Shown one piece after another: positions 1 through 8,976 of a stretch of DNA of 64,000 nucleotides. The stretch's first letter is position 1, and each line of letters starts with the position of its first letter. Position numbers and translations under genes: made by a program. Location of the stretch: NCBI RefSeq assembly GCF_029023865.1, contig NZ_CP118969.1, positions 868,001-932,000 of the forward strand. The letters run 5' to 3'. Under the pieces are notes generated by a model that was given only the letters and a program-made list of their open reading frames with translations, was not told the DNA's origin and searched no databases. The stretch comes from Lactococcus lactis. Lineage in GTDB: Bacteria; Bacillota; Bacilli; Lactobacillales; Streptococcaceae.

Positions 1-384
1 TTTGGAGCAAACACTTTCAATCATGTTGTACCATTCTACACTGCAATTAATGATACGCCAGCTTCTTATCGTGATGCTAAGGGAGAATATGATCCAACAA
101 ATATGTACTGGTTGAGCGCAACAACAGCTGTTCTTGGTGATTCTAATTATGATTTATTTGTTGATTTACGAAATACTTTTGAATTAAATACCATGGCAAA
201 ATTCCATGAAATTCAAAATGAGACAGATAAGAATTTTGAAACAGCTAAAGATAAAATTGCTTATTTGACTCAAGCAAATGAAAAATTAGCAGAGGCGGCG
301 TTTAAAGCACAAACGGAACTTTTGGGACGTATGGTCGTTCTTGGTTCAGCTAATATGAAATTGCGTTTTGATTTTAATGACTAA
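1..384 (+). CDS. C69-family dipeptidase, C-terminal part
   Basis: The reading frame is open from the first base and ends at TAA 384, giving the last 127 residues of a protein that starts outside the window. The sequence ([10 protein letters not shown], then [15 protein letters not shown] and a helical tail) resembles the C-terminus of lactococcal PepD-type dipeptidases (peptidase family C69/U34), cytoplasmic enzymes that split dipeptides from casein or other peptides. The N-terminal nucleophile cysteine is not in the window, so activity cannot be judged. A strong hairpin terminator follows within 25 bases, so this is the end of its transcript. Family assignment is by recognition of the tail only. 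Confidence 0.72.
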   Translation, partial: FGANTFNHVVPFYTAINDTPASYRDAKGEYDPTNMYWLSATTAVLGDSNYDLFVDLRNTFELNTMAKFHEIQNETDKNFETAKDKIAYLTQANEKLAEAAFKAQTELLGRMVVLGSANMKLRFDFND

Positions 385-404
385 TTTAGTTTAAAAATAA
401 TTGT

Positions 405-433
405 AAAAAAGTAGTTGAAAAACTACTTTTTTT
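405..433 (+). terminator. Rho-independent terminator of the dipeptidase gene
   Basis: A-rich stem AAAAAAGTAGTT, loop GAAA, then AACTAC followed by eight T. Confidence 0.85.
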
Positions 434-454
434 AGTTTTCTTTAAAGTACAAAA

Positions 455-463
455 TGGTATAAT
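455..463 (+). promoter_or_regulatory. extended -10 promoter for the 499 gene
   Basis: TGGTATAAT is a perfect extended -10 element (TG-N-TATAAT). No good -35 is seen, which is normal for extended -10 promoters. It lies 36 bases before the putative start at 499. Confidence 0.6.
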
Positions 464-498
464 ACTAAATAAGTCTCAAAAATAGAAAAGGGAAAGAA

Positions 499-1017
499 AT
501 AAATTCTAGAAAAAGTAAAAAAGTGAGAAAAGGCCGAGGAGGTAAAATTTTTGCGATTTTATTATTCATTGTCATATTTTTTGCTTTAATTATTTTTGGA
601 GTAGTCATGATTGGACGCCAAGTCATTTCAAGTCAAACGGATAATATTGTTGCCCAACTTTTACCGAATTCAGGAAATGGAACTAATGGAGTAAGTCAAA
701 TAATGACAGCAACACCATCAGCTATTGCCACAAAATTAAATGAAAATGCAGATGTAATTAAGAGTCAATCGCAAGGAATGATAAGTTCAGCAAAAGCAAC
801 GAGCACTGGCTCTAAAGTGACTTACACCTTGGAATCCTCTAAACTCAATAAAACAACCGTTGGCGCCCTTTTATTAGCAAGTGGTGACCAAGTTGAAGAA
901 GTAGCGGATAAAGTGTTAGATTCAATGAAAAAAGCTGGGGTTGCTCAACCTAAATTGCAAGTTGATTTGACTGATGATAAGGGGAATGTTATCAAAACGT
1001 TGAATTATAGTGCTTAA
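499..1017 (+). CDS. small membrane-anchored protein of unknown function, possible ATA start
   Basis: No family recognised. From the GTG at 523 it is 164 residues: a basic N-terminus, one strong membrane helix (about residues 9-29 from that GTG), and a roughly 130-residue extracytoplasmic part rich in S, T, N and K, ending in a VDLTDDKGNVIKTL-like beta segment. The GTG at 523 has no ribosome site. The purine-rich GGGAAAG at 490-496 sits six bases before an in-frame ATA at 499, which would add eight residues (INSRKSKK) and strengthen the positive-inside signal. I therefore give 499 as start, reading ATA as either a rare start or a mutated ATG; 523 is the conservative alternative. The gene is monocistronic between its own promoter and terminator. 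Confidence 0.6.
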   Translation: MNSRKSKKVRKGRGGKIFAILLFIVIFFALIIFGVVMIGRQVISSQTDNIVAQLLPNSGNGTNGVSQIMTATPSAIATKLNENADVIKSQSQGMISSAKATSTGSKVTYTLESSKLNKTTVGALLLASGDQVEEVADKVLDSMKKAGVAQPKLQVDLTDDKGNVIKTLNYSA

Positions 1018-1030
1018 AATTGGATTTTAC

Positions 1031-1068
1031 AAAAAAACAACATTTATTCAGTTAAATGTTGTTTTTTT
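1031..1068 (+). terminator. Rho-independent terminator
   Basis: Sixteen-base stem (AAAAAAACAACATTTA with its complement) around a six-base loop, ending in seven T. Confidence 0.88.
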
Positions 1069-1119
1069 GAATCTTAAGTGATAGAATATTCTAATAATTA
1101 CTTAATTAGGAGGAAAATT

Positions 1120-2196
1120 ATGAATATCTCAGAAGAAGTACGTCCCGGAGCCAATAGATATGTGAGTGGTCAAGGAATTTTGCAAGATTTAGAAAGCTAT
1201 CTTGCGTCTTTTAATAAACTTGCAATAATTACTGGGGAAAAATCTTTTCAGGTTTTTCAAGATTTTTATCCTAAAGACTTAAGTTATCCTGTTTTTCATT
1301 ATGATGGCTCGGCCTCTATCGAAAATGGAAAAAAACTGGCCAAAGAAATTGGTCAATCCGATGGCCTTCTTGCAATTGGCGGAGGGCGTTTGATTGATAC
1401 TTGTAAAGTTGTAGCCCAGGAGCTAAACTGTGAGTTAATTATTATTCCGACCTTGGTTTCTAATTGTGCTCCTTACACACCGGTTGCAGCTCTTTATCAC
1501 CCTGACCATACTTTTGATAAAGTGGGTTATTTAAATAAAGTGAGCTATTTAACTTTAGTTGATTATGATTTTTTATTGGCAACACCTCATGATTATTTTG
1601 TTGCTGGAATCGGGGATACACTCGCCAAATGGTATGAAATGGAAGGAATCGTTCGTCAGGTTTCACAGGAAGAACTTTCAGCCTCAGTTCGTTTGGGATT
1701 TGCGAGTGCAAAGGAAATTTTTAAAATATTATTTGCTGATTCTAAAGCAGCACTTAATGATTTGGCTGAACAGAAAGTGACGCCAGCTTTTGGGCGAGTT
1801 GTTGATACAATCATTGAACTTTCAGGAACAGTTGGAGGTTTTGCTGGGACTTATGGAAGGATGTCAGGGGCTCATGCGCTTCATAATGGCCTATCACTTT
1901 GCTCAGAGACACATCCTATTTTACATGGCTCAAAAGTCGCTTATGGAGTCTTGGTACAATTGGCTTATACGGGAGATACTTCAGAAATTGAAAAACTCTT
2001 GCCATTTTATAAGGAAAATCATTTACCTGCTTCTCTAGCAGAAATTAATTTGCCATTTGATTTGGAAAAATTGCAAGCAGTAGCAAAATTTGCAGCCAGT
2101 CCTGTAGAATCTTATCGTTTGATTGATTCAAAAGTTACTGACGAAAAAATCATAAGTGCCATCAAAGCCTTAGAAGCTCTTGTCAGCAAAAAATAA
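1120..2196 (+). CDS. iron-containing alcohol dehydrogenase / GldA-like oxidoreductase
   Basis: Predicted cytoplasmic NAD(P)-dependent dehydrogenase of the glycerol dehydrogenase-like branch of the iron alcohol dehydrogenases, 358 residues. The nucleotide-binding GGGRLIDT is at about residues 87-94. Likely metal ligands are the Asp in GDTLAKWYE (about 166), a His in GAHALHNGL (252 or 255) and the His of HGSKVAYG (269). ATG 1120 is chosen because AGGAGG lies seven bases upstream; the longer frame from 1078 has no ribosome site. A LysR regulator follows in the same direction about 100 bases on, suggesting a pair. Substrate is unknown; 2-hydroxy acid or polyol dehydrogenases exist in this branch. 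Confidence 0.75.
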   Translation: MNISEEVRPGANRYVSGQGILQDLESYLASFNKLAIITGEKSFQVFQDFYPKDLSYPVFHYDGSASIENGKKLAKEIGQSDGLLAIGGGRLIDTCKVVAQELNCELIIIPTLVSNCAPYTPVAALYHPDHTFDKVGYLNKVSYLTLVDYDFLLATPHDYFVAGIGDTLAKWYEMEGIVRQVSQEELSASVRLGFASAKEIFKILFADSKAALNDLAEQKVTPAFGRVVDTIIELSGTVGGFAGTYGRMSGAHALHNGLSLCSETHPILHGSKVAYGVLVQLAYTGDTSEIEKLLPFYKENHLPASLAEINLPFDLEKLQAVAKFAASPVESYRLIDSKVTDEKIISAIKALEALVSKK

Positions 2197-2207
2197 GGTT
2201 TGACATT

Positions 2208-2236
2208 CTGTCATTGAATCTAAAAGTTACTGACAG
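2208..2236 (+). repeat. inverted repeat CTGTCA/TGACAG between dehydrogenase and lysR
   Basis: CTGTCA at 2208 and TGACAG at 2231 can pair. The second arm is one copy of the dispersed octamer ACTGACAG. No T-run follows, so it is not a classic terminator. Confidence 0.45.
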
Positions 2237-2293
2237 AAATTTTGAAAAATAGAATCAAAGTTTCAAGGTCAAAAATGAAATAAGGAAAAAGGA

Positions 2294-3268
2294 ATGACGA
2301 TAAGTTTACAACAACTCAAATATTTTATTGAAGTAGCCAGAGTGGGTTCAATTAATCAAGCTGCTGAAATTCTTTTTATTACACAACCTTCATTGTCAAA
2401 GGCGATTAAAGATATTGAAGTGGAAGTTGATTTGTCGCTTTTTCAACGGTCAAGTAAAGGAATTTCGCTGACAGCAGATGGTGCAGAGTTTTTGGGATAT
2501 GCACGACAAGTTGTAGAACAATCTGATTTATTGGAAACACGGTGGTTGGACCGAAAGCCCTCTCGAAAACTTTGTGCGATTTCGACCCAGCATTATGCTT
2601 TTGCAGTGAATGCCTTTGTCAATATGGTCAAAAAAACAGAAAGTCAGGGGATTGGAGAATACGAATATACTCTGCGAGAAGCTAGAACTTATGAAATTAT
2701 TGAAGATGTAAAGTCACTGCGCAGTGAGTTAGGAATTCTTTATAAAAATTCATACAATGCAAATGTTATGGATAAGATTTTAAAAGAAAATCGATTAACT
2801 TTTCATCCACTTTTCTTGGCGGAGCCGCATATCTTTGTCAGTTCAACAAATCCTTTAGCTCATAAAAAATTTGTAACATTAGAAGATTTAGAAGAATTTC
2901 CCCGCCTCTCCTATGAACAAGGAGAACACAATTCTTTCTATTTTTCAGAAGAAATTTTATCTACGGTTTATGCTAAAAAAGACATTAAAGTAGGAGACCG
3001 AGCCACCATTTTCAATTTGATGATTGGATTAAATGGATATACAATTTCAACTGGAATTGTCAGTCAAGACTTGAATGGTGACAATATTGTAGCCATTCCC
3101 TTAGCAGTGGAAGATAATATTGAGATTGGTTGGATCTCACTAAGTGAACTTCAATTGACCAATCAGGCTGAACTTTATTTAAAAGAACTGGAAAAAATTG
3201 TACATCCTTTTGATGTTCGTGAAGGTAAAAAAAATACTGACAGCTCATCAAATGAAATCTGTCAGTAA
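2294..3268 (+). CDS. LysR-family transcriptional regulator
   Basis: 324 residues with the usual LysR layout: N-terminal winged helix-turn-helix at about residues 1-60 (QLKYFIEVARVGSINQAAE, then QPSLSKAIKDIE), a linker helix, and an effector-binding domain to the end. Start ATG 2294 follows AAGGAAAAAGGA. It probably controls the dehydrogenase upstream, or that gene and itself, but no operator is obvious. The last codons (NTDSSSNEICQ) run through two copies of the dispersed ACTGACAG/CTGTCAGT motif, so the motif has been captured into the coding 3' end. Confidence 0.85.
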   Translation: MTISLQQLKYFIEVARVGSINQAAEILFITQPSLSKAIKDIEVEVDLSLFQRSSKGISLTADGAEFLGYARQVVEQSDLLETRWLDRKPSRKLCAISTQHYAFAVNAFVNMVKKTESQGIGEYEYTLREARTYEIIEDVKSLRSELGILYKNSYNANVMDKILKENRLTFHPLFLAEPHIFVSSTNPLAHKKFVTLEDLEEFPRLSYEQGEHNSFYFSEEILSTVYAKKDIKVGDRATIFNLMIGLNGYTISTGIVSQDLNGDNIVAIPLAVEDNIEIGWISLSELQLTNQAELYLKELEKIVHPFDVREGKKNTDSSSNEICQ

Positions 3269-3325
3269 AAAAATACTGACAGAAATAAGTAGTTTACTAT
3301 CCAGCTTTTTTATCAGTAAAAAATT

Positions 3326-3353
3326 AAAGCCGTCATTACTGACAGGCTTTTTT
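3326..3353 (+). terminator. terminator after lysR
   Basis: AAAGCCGTCA, loop TTAC, TGACAGGCTTT followed by T residues; the 3' arm contains ACTGACAG. Confidence 0.75.
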
Positions 3354-3395
3354 GTGGTATAATCAAAGGTAATATAAGAGAAATTAGGACGAAAA

Positions 3396-5267
3396 ATGGC
3401 AGACTTCATCGCACAAAATTTAAGTAAATCAGTTGGAGAAAAAACGGTTTTCAACAAAATCAATTTTATCATTCATGATCTTGACCGAATTGGTCTTTTG
3501 GGAGTTAATGGTACGGGTAAAACAACGCTCCTAAATGTTATTTCAGGACTTTCAGGATTTGATGGAGACCGCACGCCCTTTGATCATCCACAAAATTATA
3601 AAATTACATACCTTACTCAGGAACCTGATTTTAATCCAAAAGCTACAATTTTAGACACCGTCTTAGATGATTCGCTTCCGCAAATGCGAGCAATTAAAAA
3701 TTACGAAGCAGCCCTTTTAGATTATGAAAATTTAGCTAAGTTAGAACGTGCCCAATCAGAAATGGATGCTCTGAATGCTTGGCAAGTAGAAGCAGATGTC
3801 AAAACAATTTTGACTAAACTTCAACTTCCTGACTCTGCCACTCTAATCGAAAGCCTTTCAGGTGGACAAAAAAGACGGGTTCAATTGGCTCAAGCTTTAG
3901 TCAATGATTCCGATTTATTATTACTTGATGAACCAACCAACCACCTCGATGTTGAAACCATTGCTTGGTTGCAAAATTATCTAAAAAATTCTCGAAGAAC
4001 TGTTCTTTTTGTCACGCACGACCGCTATTTCTTAGATAATGTTGCAACACGAATTTTTGAACTTGAAGATGCGGGTCTTAAAGAATACCAAGGAAATTAT
4101 CAAGATTATCTTGCAAAAAAAGCTGAAGATGAAGAAAGAGAAGCCGCAGCAAGTCACAAGGCAAAACAACTTTATCAATCTGAATTAACTTGGATTCGTA
4201 AATCACCTCAAGCACGTGCTACAAAACAACAAGCACGGATTGACCGCTTTGAAGACCTTAAAGATTCTATGAAAACTAGTAAAAATCTAGGAGATTTAGA
4301 ACTCAACATTGCGAGCAGTCGCTTAGGGAAAAAAGTAATTAATTTTAAAAATGCCGCTTTTTCTTATCCTGACCGACCAATTTTTAAAGATTTTGAATTA
4401 ATCGTTCAAGGGCATTCGCGCTTGGGGATTGTTGGTGATAATGGCGTCGGAAAATCGACCTTACTCAATATCATTGATGGTGAGCTAGCATTAACTGACG
4501 GGATTTTGGAAATTGGTGAAACAGTCAAAATTGGTTATTTCAGTCAAGAAATTCGTGGACTTGATGAAAATAAACGCATGATTAACTTTCTTGAAGAAGT
4601 TGCATCTGCTGCACATAACAGCAGCGGTGAAAATATTTCAATTGTTAATTTATTAGAGCAGTTTCTATTCCCAAGAAGTAGTCATGGAACACTGATTTCT
4701 AAACTTTCAGGTGGTGAGAAAAAACGACTCTATTTACTTAAAATTTTATTATTACAACCCAATGTGCTTTTGCTTGACGAACCAACCAATGACTTGGATA
4801 TTGCAACCTTAACCGTGCTTGAAAATTTCCTAGGCTCTTTTCCGGGTGCTGTTTTGACAGTTTCTCATGACCGCTATTTCCAAGATAAAGTGAGCAACGA
4901 ATTACTTGCCTTTGAAGATGGGCAAATTAATCATTATTTTGGTGCTTACAGTGACTATTTAGCTGTCAAAACGGAAGAAAAATCTGCTGACAAAGCTGTC
5001 AGTAAAATCGAAAGTCCAATAAGTACTGACAAAACTGAAAATACTGACAAAACGAAACTGACCTATATGGAAAAGAAAGAATGGGAAACCATTGAAAGTC
5101 AAATTGCTGAAATCGAAGAGCGAATTTCTGAGATTGACACAGAAATGAATGAAAATGGTTCAAATACAGAACTCCTACTGGATTTACAAAAAGAACTAGA
5201 CAACAAAACAAAAGAACTTGAAGAAAAATATGAACGTTGGGAATATCTATCAGAAAGGGCTGACTAA
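3396..5267 (+). CDS. ABC-F family ATPase (Uup-like)
   Basis: 623 residues, two fused ABC nucleotide-binding domains and no membrane segment, as in ABC-F proteins that act on ribosomes or DNA rather than as exporters. First Walker A GVNGTGKTT at about 36-44, signature LSGGQKRRV at about 154, Walker B LLLLDEPTNHLD at about 175. Second Walker A GDNGVGKST at 347, signature LSGGEKKR at about 438, Walker B about 457. A charged inter-domain linker carries KAKQLYQSELTWIRKSPQAR. The C-terminal 80 residues form a coiled coil typical of Uup. The linker before it (about residues 530-552, SADKAVSK and two TDKT units) is encoded by several copies of the dispersed ACTGACA motif. A 60-residue protein follows after 6 bases. 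Confidence 0.9.
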   Translation: MADFIAQNLSKSVGEKTVFNKINFIIHDLDRIGLLGVNGTGKTTLLNVISGLSGFDGDRTPFDHPQNYKITYLTQEPDFNPKATILDTVLDDSLPQMRAIKNYEAALLDYENLAKLERAQSEMDALNAWQVEADVKTILTKLQLPDSATLIESLSGGQKRRVQLAQALVNDSDLLLLDEPTNHLDVETIAWLQNYLKNSRRTVLFVTHDRYFLDNVATRIFELEDAGLKEYQGNYQDYLAKKAEDEEREAAASHKAKQLYQSELTWIRKSPQARATKQQARIDRFEDLKDSMKTSKNLGDLELNIASSRLGKKVINFKNAAFSYPDRPIFKDFELIVQGHSRLGIVGDNGVGKSTLLNIIDGELALTDGILEIGETVKIGYFSQEIRGLDENKRMINFLEEVASAAHNSSGENISIVNLLEQFLFPRSSHGTLISKLSGGEKKRLYLLKILLLQPNVLLLDEPTNDLDIATLTVLENFLGSFPGAVLTVSHDRYFQDKVSNELLAFEDGQINHYFGAYSDYLAVKTEEKSADKAVSKIESPISTDKTENTDKTKLTYMEKKEWETIESQIAEIEERISEIDTEMNENGSNTELLLDLQKELDNKTKELEEKYERWEYLSERAD

Positions 5268-5273
5268 AACATT

Positions 5274-5456
5274 ATGACAACGCAAGAACTTATTGAAACC
5301 TTACAAAAATTTCCGGCAGAAGCAACTGTAAAAATCATTCAAAACGATATCAGTGGTGACCGATTTTTTGATGTTAATACAGTAGAAAATCTGGCCAGAG
5401 TCCGTGTTACCACTGCAGGAGTTGAAACCGTAGATACCGTGATTATTGGTATTTAA
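5274..5456 (+). CDS. small conserved-looking protein, 60 residues, unknown function
   Basis: Begins MTTQELIETLQKFPAEATV and ends TVDTVIIGI. It starts seven bases after the ABC-F stop and is followed 25 bases later by the oxidoreductase, so the three are probably cotranscribed. It is acidic, with a short helix followed by beta-type segments; no domain recognised. Codon use resembles its neighbours and no stop interrupts it, which supports a real gene. Confidence 0.6.
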   Translation: MTTQELIETLQKFPAEATVKIIQNDISGDRFFDVNTVENLARVRVTTAGVETVDTVIIGI

Positions 5457-5481
5457 ACCCAGAGACGAAAGAGGAAGTCAA

Positions 5482-6456
5482 ATGTTAAAAATCGGAATTA
5501 TGGGTGCCGCTAAAATTGTTCCAAGATTTGTAGCAGGTGTAAAAGAGAGTGGTCAAGCTGAAGTTACTGGGATTGCCGCCAGAAATAAGGAAAAAGCACA
5601 AAAAGCCGCTTTGGAATTAGAAATTCCACAAGTTTATGATGATTATGCAAGCTTAGTAAATGCAGCAGAAATTGATTTAATCTATATTCCACTCATCAAT
5701 AAACAACATTATCCTCAAGCAAAAATGGCTTTAGAAGCAGGTAAAAATGTACTTCTAGAAAAACCATTTACCTTGACTCTTGAAGAAAGTCAGGAATTAT
5801 TCAAGATAGCAAATGAAAAAAATCTTTTTTTGATGGAAGCTCAAAAATCTGTTTTCCTACCTGTGATGGCCCAAATCAAAAAATGGCTTGATGCCAATGA
5901 AATTGGTAAAATATCTCGTCTTGCAATAAATGATTTCAGACCCCATACCAACCGGGAGAGCTGGGCCTTAGACATAAAAGAAGGCGGTGGCGCTTTTATC
6001 ATGCATGCCAGCTATCCACTCTCTGTCTTACAATTCTTATTTGGAACAGGTTTTGATGCAGCAAAAGGAATTTATTGGTCTTCTGAAGAAAATAAAGCAG
6101 ATTTAGATTACGAAATTCTCTTAAAAAAAGCAGAAATTATGATTAATATTTCACTTAGCACGCGCTTAGATAAACCAAATACATTTATCATTTATGGTGA
6201 AAAAGGAGAAATTTCAGTTCCAAATTATTGGAAATCAAACCAAGCCAGTCTTATTAAAAATGATGGAACGGTTGAAGAATTTTCTCATCCAATGCCAAGT
6301 GAATTCAGCTATGAGATTGATGAAATTGCTGAACTAATCAATAAGGGCAAGAAAAAAAGTGAAAAACTTTCCCCAGAAATGACAATGACGACAGTCAAAA
6401 TTGTGGAAGACCTATACCAAGAATGGTTTGGTAAAGAGTGGCCAAATATAAAATAA
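5482..6456 (+). CDS. Gfo/Idh/MocA-family oxidoreductase
   Basis: 324 residues. An N-terminal Rossmann fold begins directly at the start (MLKIGIMGAAKIVPRF), and the family motif EKP (LLEKPFTLTLEES) lies near residue 94; the C-terminal half is the alpha/beta dimerisation and substrate domain. Members oxidise or reduce sugars, inositols or trans-dihydrodiols with NAD(P). ATG 5482 has GAGGAAG six bases upstream; an upstream extension to 5446 overlaps the previous gene and lacks a ribosome site. Substrate unknown. Confidence 0.85.
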   Translation: MLKIGIMGAAKIVPRFVAGVKESGQAEVTGIAARNKEKAQKAALELEIPQVYDDYASLVNAAEIDLIYIPLINKQHYPQAKMALEAGKNVLLEKPFTLTLEESQELFKIANEKNLFLMEAQKSVFLPVMAQIKKWLDANEIGKISRLAINDFRPHTNRESWALDIKEGGGAFIMHASYPLSVLQFLFGTGFDAAKGIYWSSEENKADLDYEILLKKAEIMINISLSTRLDKPNTFIIYGEKGEISVPNYWKSNQASLIKNDGTVEEFSHPMPSEFSYEIDEIAELINKGKKKSEKLSPEMTMTTVKIVEDLYQEWFGKEWPNIK

Positions 6457-6481
6457 AAACACTAGTTATCTAGTGTTTTTT
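6455..6481. terminator. bidirectional terminator between oxidoreductase and msrA
   Basis: AAAAACACTAG, loop TTAT, CTAGTGTTTTTT. The stop codon of msrA on the minus strand falls inside the hairpin. Confidence 0.85.
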
Positions 6482-7017
6482 CTTAAAAATTTAAATTTCC
6501 CTTTAAAACGTTGTAAGGCTAAATAACGTTCACGTGCTTTGTGCATCGCTTGGTAACGTTTAGGATCTTTTTTATAGTATTGTTGATGATATTCTTCAGC
6601 TGGCCAAAAAGTTTTTGCCTCTTCAATCGGAACAACAATTGGTTTATCCCAAATTCCAGATTTCTCTAAGGCAATTTTACTTTTTTGAGCAGCAATTCTT
6701 TGTTCTTCACTTTCAACAAAAATCACTGGACGATAATTTGCACCTCGGTCATAAATTTGTCCGTCAGCATCAGTGGGGTCAATCAATGACCAATAAATAT
6801 CTAATAGTTTATCATAAGAAATCAATTCATTATCAAATAAAATTTCAACTGCTTCCGTATGGCCAGAAGCTTTTGAGAGGACTTGGTCATAAGTAGGGTA
6901 TTCGATATGTCCACCAGTATAACCACTAGTTACAGCCAAAATACCTGGACGTTCTTCAAAAGGTTCAACCATACACCAAAAACAACCACCAGCAAAAATA
7001 GCTCGTTCTGTACTCAT
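6466..7017 (-). CDS. msrA: peptide-methionine (S)-S-oxide reductase
   Basis: 183 residues. The catalytic motif GCFWC is at residues 11-15, with Cys12 the nucleophile that attacks methionine-S-sulfoxide; [17 protein letters not shown] and the DPT segment match the family. The enzyme repairs oxidised methionines in the cytoplasm with thioredoxin. The C-terminal tail is basic ([13 protein letters not shown]). It is transcribed convergently with the oxidoreductase and divergently from pyrDA; the 140-base divergent region holds both promoters. Confidence 0.93.
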   Translation of the reverse strand: MSTERAIFAGGCFWCMVEPFEERPGILAVTSGYTGGHIEYPTYDQVLSKASGHTEAVEILFDNELISYDKLLDIYWSLIDPTDADGQIYDRGANYRPVIFVESEEQRIAAQKSKIALEKSGIWDKPIVVPIEEAKTFWPAEEYHQQYYKKDPKRYQAMHKARERYLALQRFKGKFKFLRKNTR

Positions 7018-7157
7018 TTTACACCTCCATTTGCTCTAATTTAATTATATCATGTGAAAAAAATGCCACCTCATCATTTGACTCGAACTTTAAAAATTTT
7101 GAATTTGCCTTTTTTGTGATAGAATAGTTAAAAATAGAAAAGGGGAACGATTTTTTA

Positions 7158-8093
7158 ATGCTAAAAACAACTTTTGCAAATGCGGAATTCGCTAATCCAT
7201 TCATGAACGCTTCAGGAGTCCATTGTATGACAACTGAGGATTTAGAAGAATTAAAAGCCTCTCAAGCAGGGGCCTATATCACCAAAAGTTCCACATTAGA
7301 AAAAAGAGAAGGTAATCCACTCCCACGTTATGTTGACTTAGAATTAGGCTCAATTAATTCTATGGGCCTACCTAACCTAGGGTTTGATTACTACTTAGAT
7401 TATGTTTTAAAAAATCAAAAAGAAAAGGCTCAAGAAGCGCCAATCTTCTTTTCCATTGCTGGTATGAGCGCAGCCGAAAATATCGCTATGCTTAAGAAAA
7501 TTCAAGAAAGTAATTTTTCAGGAATTACAGAATTGAACCTTTCTTGTCCAAATGTCCCTGGGAAACCACAGCTTGCTTATGATTTTGAAGCCACTGAAAA
7601 ACTCCTAAAAGAAGTTTTTACCTTCTTCACAAAGCCTTTAGGTGTAAAACTTCCTCCTTATTTTGACCTCGTTCATTTTGATATCATGGCAGAAATCCTC
7701 AATCAATTTCCGTTGACTTATGTTAACTCAGTCAATAGTATTGGGAATGGACTTTTTATTGATTCAGAAGCAGAAAGCGTAGTTATTAAGCCTAAAGACG
7801 GTTTTGGTGGAATTGGTGGAGCATACATCAAACCAACAGCGCTTGCAAATGTTCGGGCTTTCTATACTCGACTCAAACCTGAAATTCAAATCATTGGAAC
7901 AGGTGGTATTGAAACAGGACAAGATGCCTTTGAACACCTCTTATGTGGAGCTACAATGCTTCAAATTGGTACAGCTTTACACAAAGAAGGCCCTGCAATC
8001 TTTGATAGAATTATTAAAGAATTAGAAGAAATTATGGATAAAAAAGGCTATCAATCAATTGCTGATTTCCATGGAAAATTAAAATCATTATAA
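7158..8093 (+). CDS. pyrDA: dihydroorotate dehydrogenase A (class 1A, fumarate-dependent)
   Basis: 311 residues, matching the lactococcal class 1A enzyme that oxidises dihydroorotate to orotate with FMN and fumarate in the cytoplasm, step four of pyrimidine synthesis. The catalytic cysteine is residue 130 in [12 protein letters not shown]-binding segments NASGVHC (17-23), [15 protein letters not shown] and [13 protein letters not shown] are present. Start ATG 7158 follows AAAAGGGGAACG. It is monocistronic with its own terminator at 8105. Lactococci usually carry a second, NAD-linked PyrDB elsewhere. Confidence 0.96.
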   Translation: MLKTTFANAEFANPFMNASGVHCMTTEDLEELKASQAGAYITKSSTLEKREGNPLPRYVDLELGSINSMGLPNLGFDYYLDYVLKNQKEKAQEAPIFFSIAGMSAAENIAMLKKIQESNFSGITELNLSCPNVPGKPQLAYDFEATEKLLKEVFTFFTKPLGVKLPPYFDLVHFDIMAEILNQFPLTYVNSVNSIGNGLFIDSEAESVVIKPKDGFGGIGGAYIKPTALANVRAFYTRLKPEIQIIGTGGIETGQDAFEHLLCGATMLQIGTALHKEGPAIFDRIIKELEEIMDKKGYQSIADFHGKLKSL

Positions 8094-8104
8094 AAAATTA
8101 TCAT

Positions 8105-8131
8105 AAAAAGCTGAATTTAAACAGCTTTTTT
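8105..8131 (+). terminator. terminator of pyrDA
   Basis: AAAAAGCTG, eight-base loop, CAGCTTTTTT. Confidence 0.85.
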
Positions 8132-8170
8132 CTTATCTTATAAATGAAATTTAAAAATTACTAAAAGAGA

Positions 8171-8179
8171 TGATATAAT
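8171..8179 (+). promoter_or_regulatory. extended -10 promoter
   Basis: TGATATAAT, 30 bases before the start of the next gene. Confidence 0.65.
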
Positions 8180-8209
8180 GTAAAAGATTAAACAAACAAG
8201 GAGAAATAT

Positions 8210-8917
8210 ATGGAAATTTTTATGACTTTTATCGTTTATTCTTTTGTTGGTTGGATATGGGAGACCTTTTATTGCTCATTTAAAGACCGGCATTTTGTTT
8301 TTAGAGGTTTTTTATTAGGCCCTTATTGCCCTGTTTATGGTTTTGGCGTCTCTGCCGTCTTACTTTTAGTTCCAGATACCGGAAATTTATTCAGCCTTTA
8401 TCTTAATACGATTGTGATTGTGACAGTCGTTGAATTCATTGGAAGTTGGATTTTAGAGAAATTCTTTAATATGAAGTTATGGGACTACTCAACCCTCCCT
8501 TTCAATATTGAAGGAAGAGTGGCTGTTCCCGTTTCATTATTTTGGGGTGTAGGTTGTATTATCTTAATTAAATTAGTTAATCCACCTGTTCAAAATTGGA
8601 TTCATGATTTTAATGAATTAACCCACAGTTGGGGTGTGATTTTGATATTAATTATCTTTCTGGCTGACCTTGTTTCAACATTTATTTTTACGATTTCAAC
8701 CAAAAAAGAAGTCTTGGCTATGATTGATGATTCTGACAAAGAAAATGCAGCAATCAAAGAATTTCGTCTTAAACATCTCTTTGCAAACCATGAAACAGCA
8801 GCAAATCGGATAAAAGTATTAGAATTACTTAAAAATAAACCTCTAAAATTAAAACATTATAATTTGCGCAGAATTCTCAAAAACTATCCAAATATGAATT
8901 TGACCAAAAAACGATAA
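8210..8917 (+). CDS. CmpB-like membrane protein (putative ABC transporter type IV family)
   Basis: 235 residues with about five membrane helices in the first 165 residues (YSFVGWIWETFYCSF, then GFLLGPYCPVYGFG, then FIGSWILEKFF and WDYS). These features match the family labelled putative ABC-transporter type IV / CmpB (Pfam 06541), common in Firmicutes and of unproven function. The last 70 residues are cytoplasmic, charged and likely helical. No ATPase gene adjoins it, so a transporter role is doubtful. It stands alone with its own promoter. Confidence 0.75.
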   Translation: MEIFMTFIVYSFVGWIWETFYCSFKDRHFVFRGFLLGPYCPVYGFGVSAVLLLVPDTGNLFSLYLNTIVIVTVVEFIGSWILEKFFNMKLWDYSTLPFNIEGRVAVPVSLFWGVGCIILIKLVNPPVQNWIHDFNELTHSWGVILILIIFLADLVSTFIFTISTKKEVLAMIDDSDKENAAIKEFRLKHLFANHETAANRIKVLELLKNKPLKLKHYNLRRILKNYPNMNLTKKR

Positions 8918-8976
8918 TTTAAAAATCGTAAGCGTTTTTAGTAGCCTTAGAAATAAATTCGTGGCATAATGAGGTC

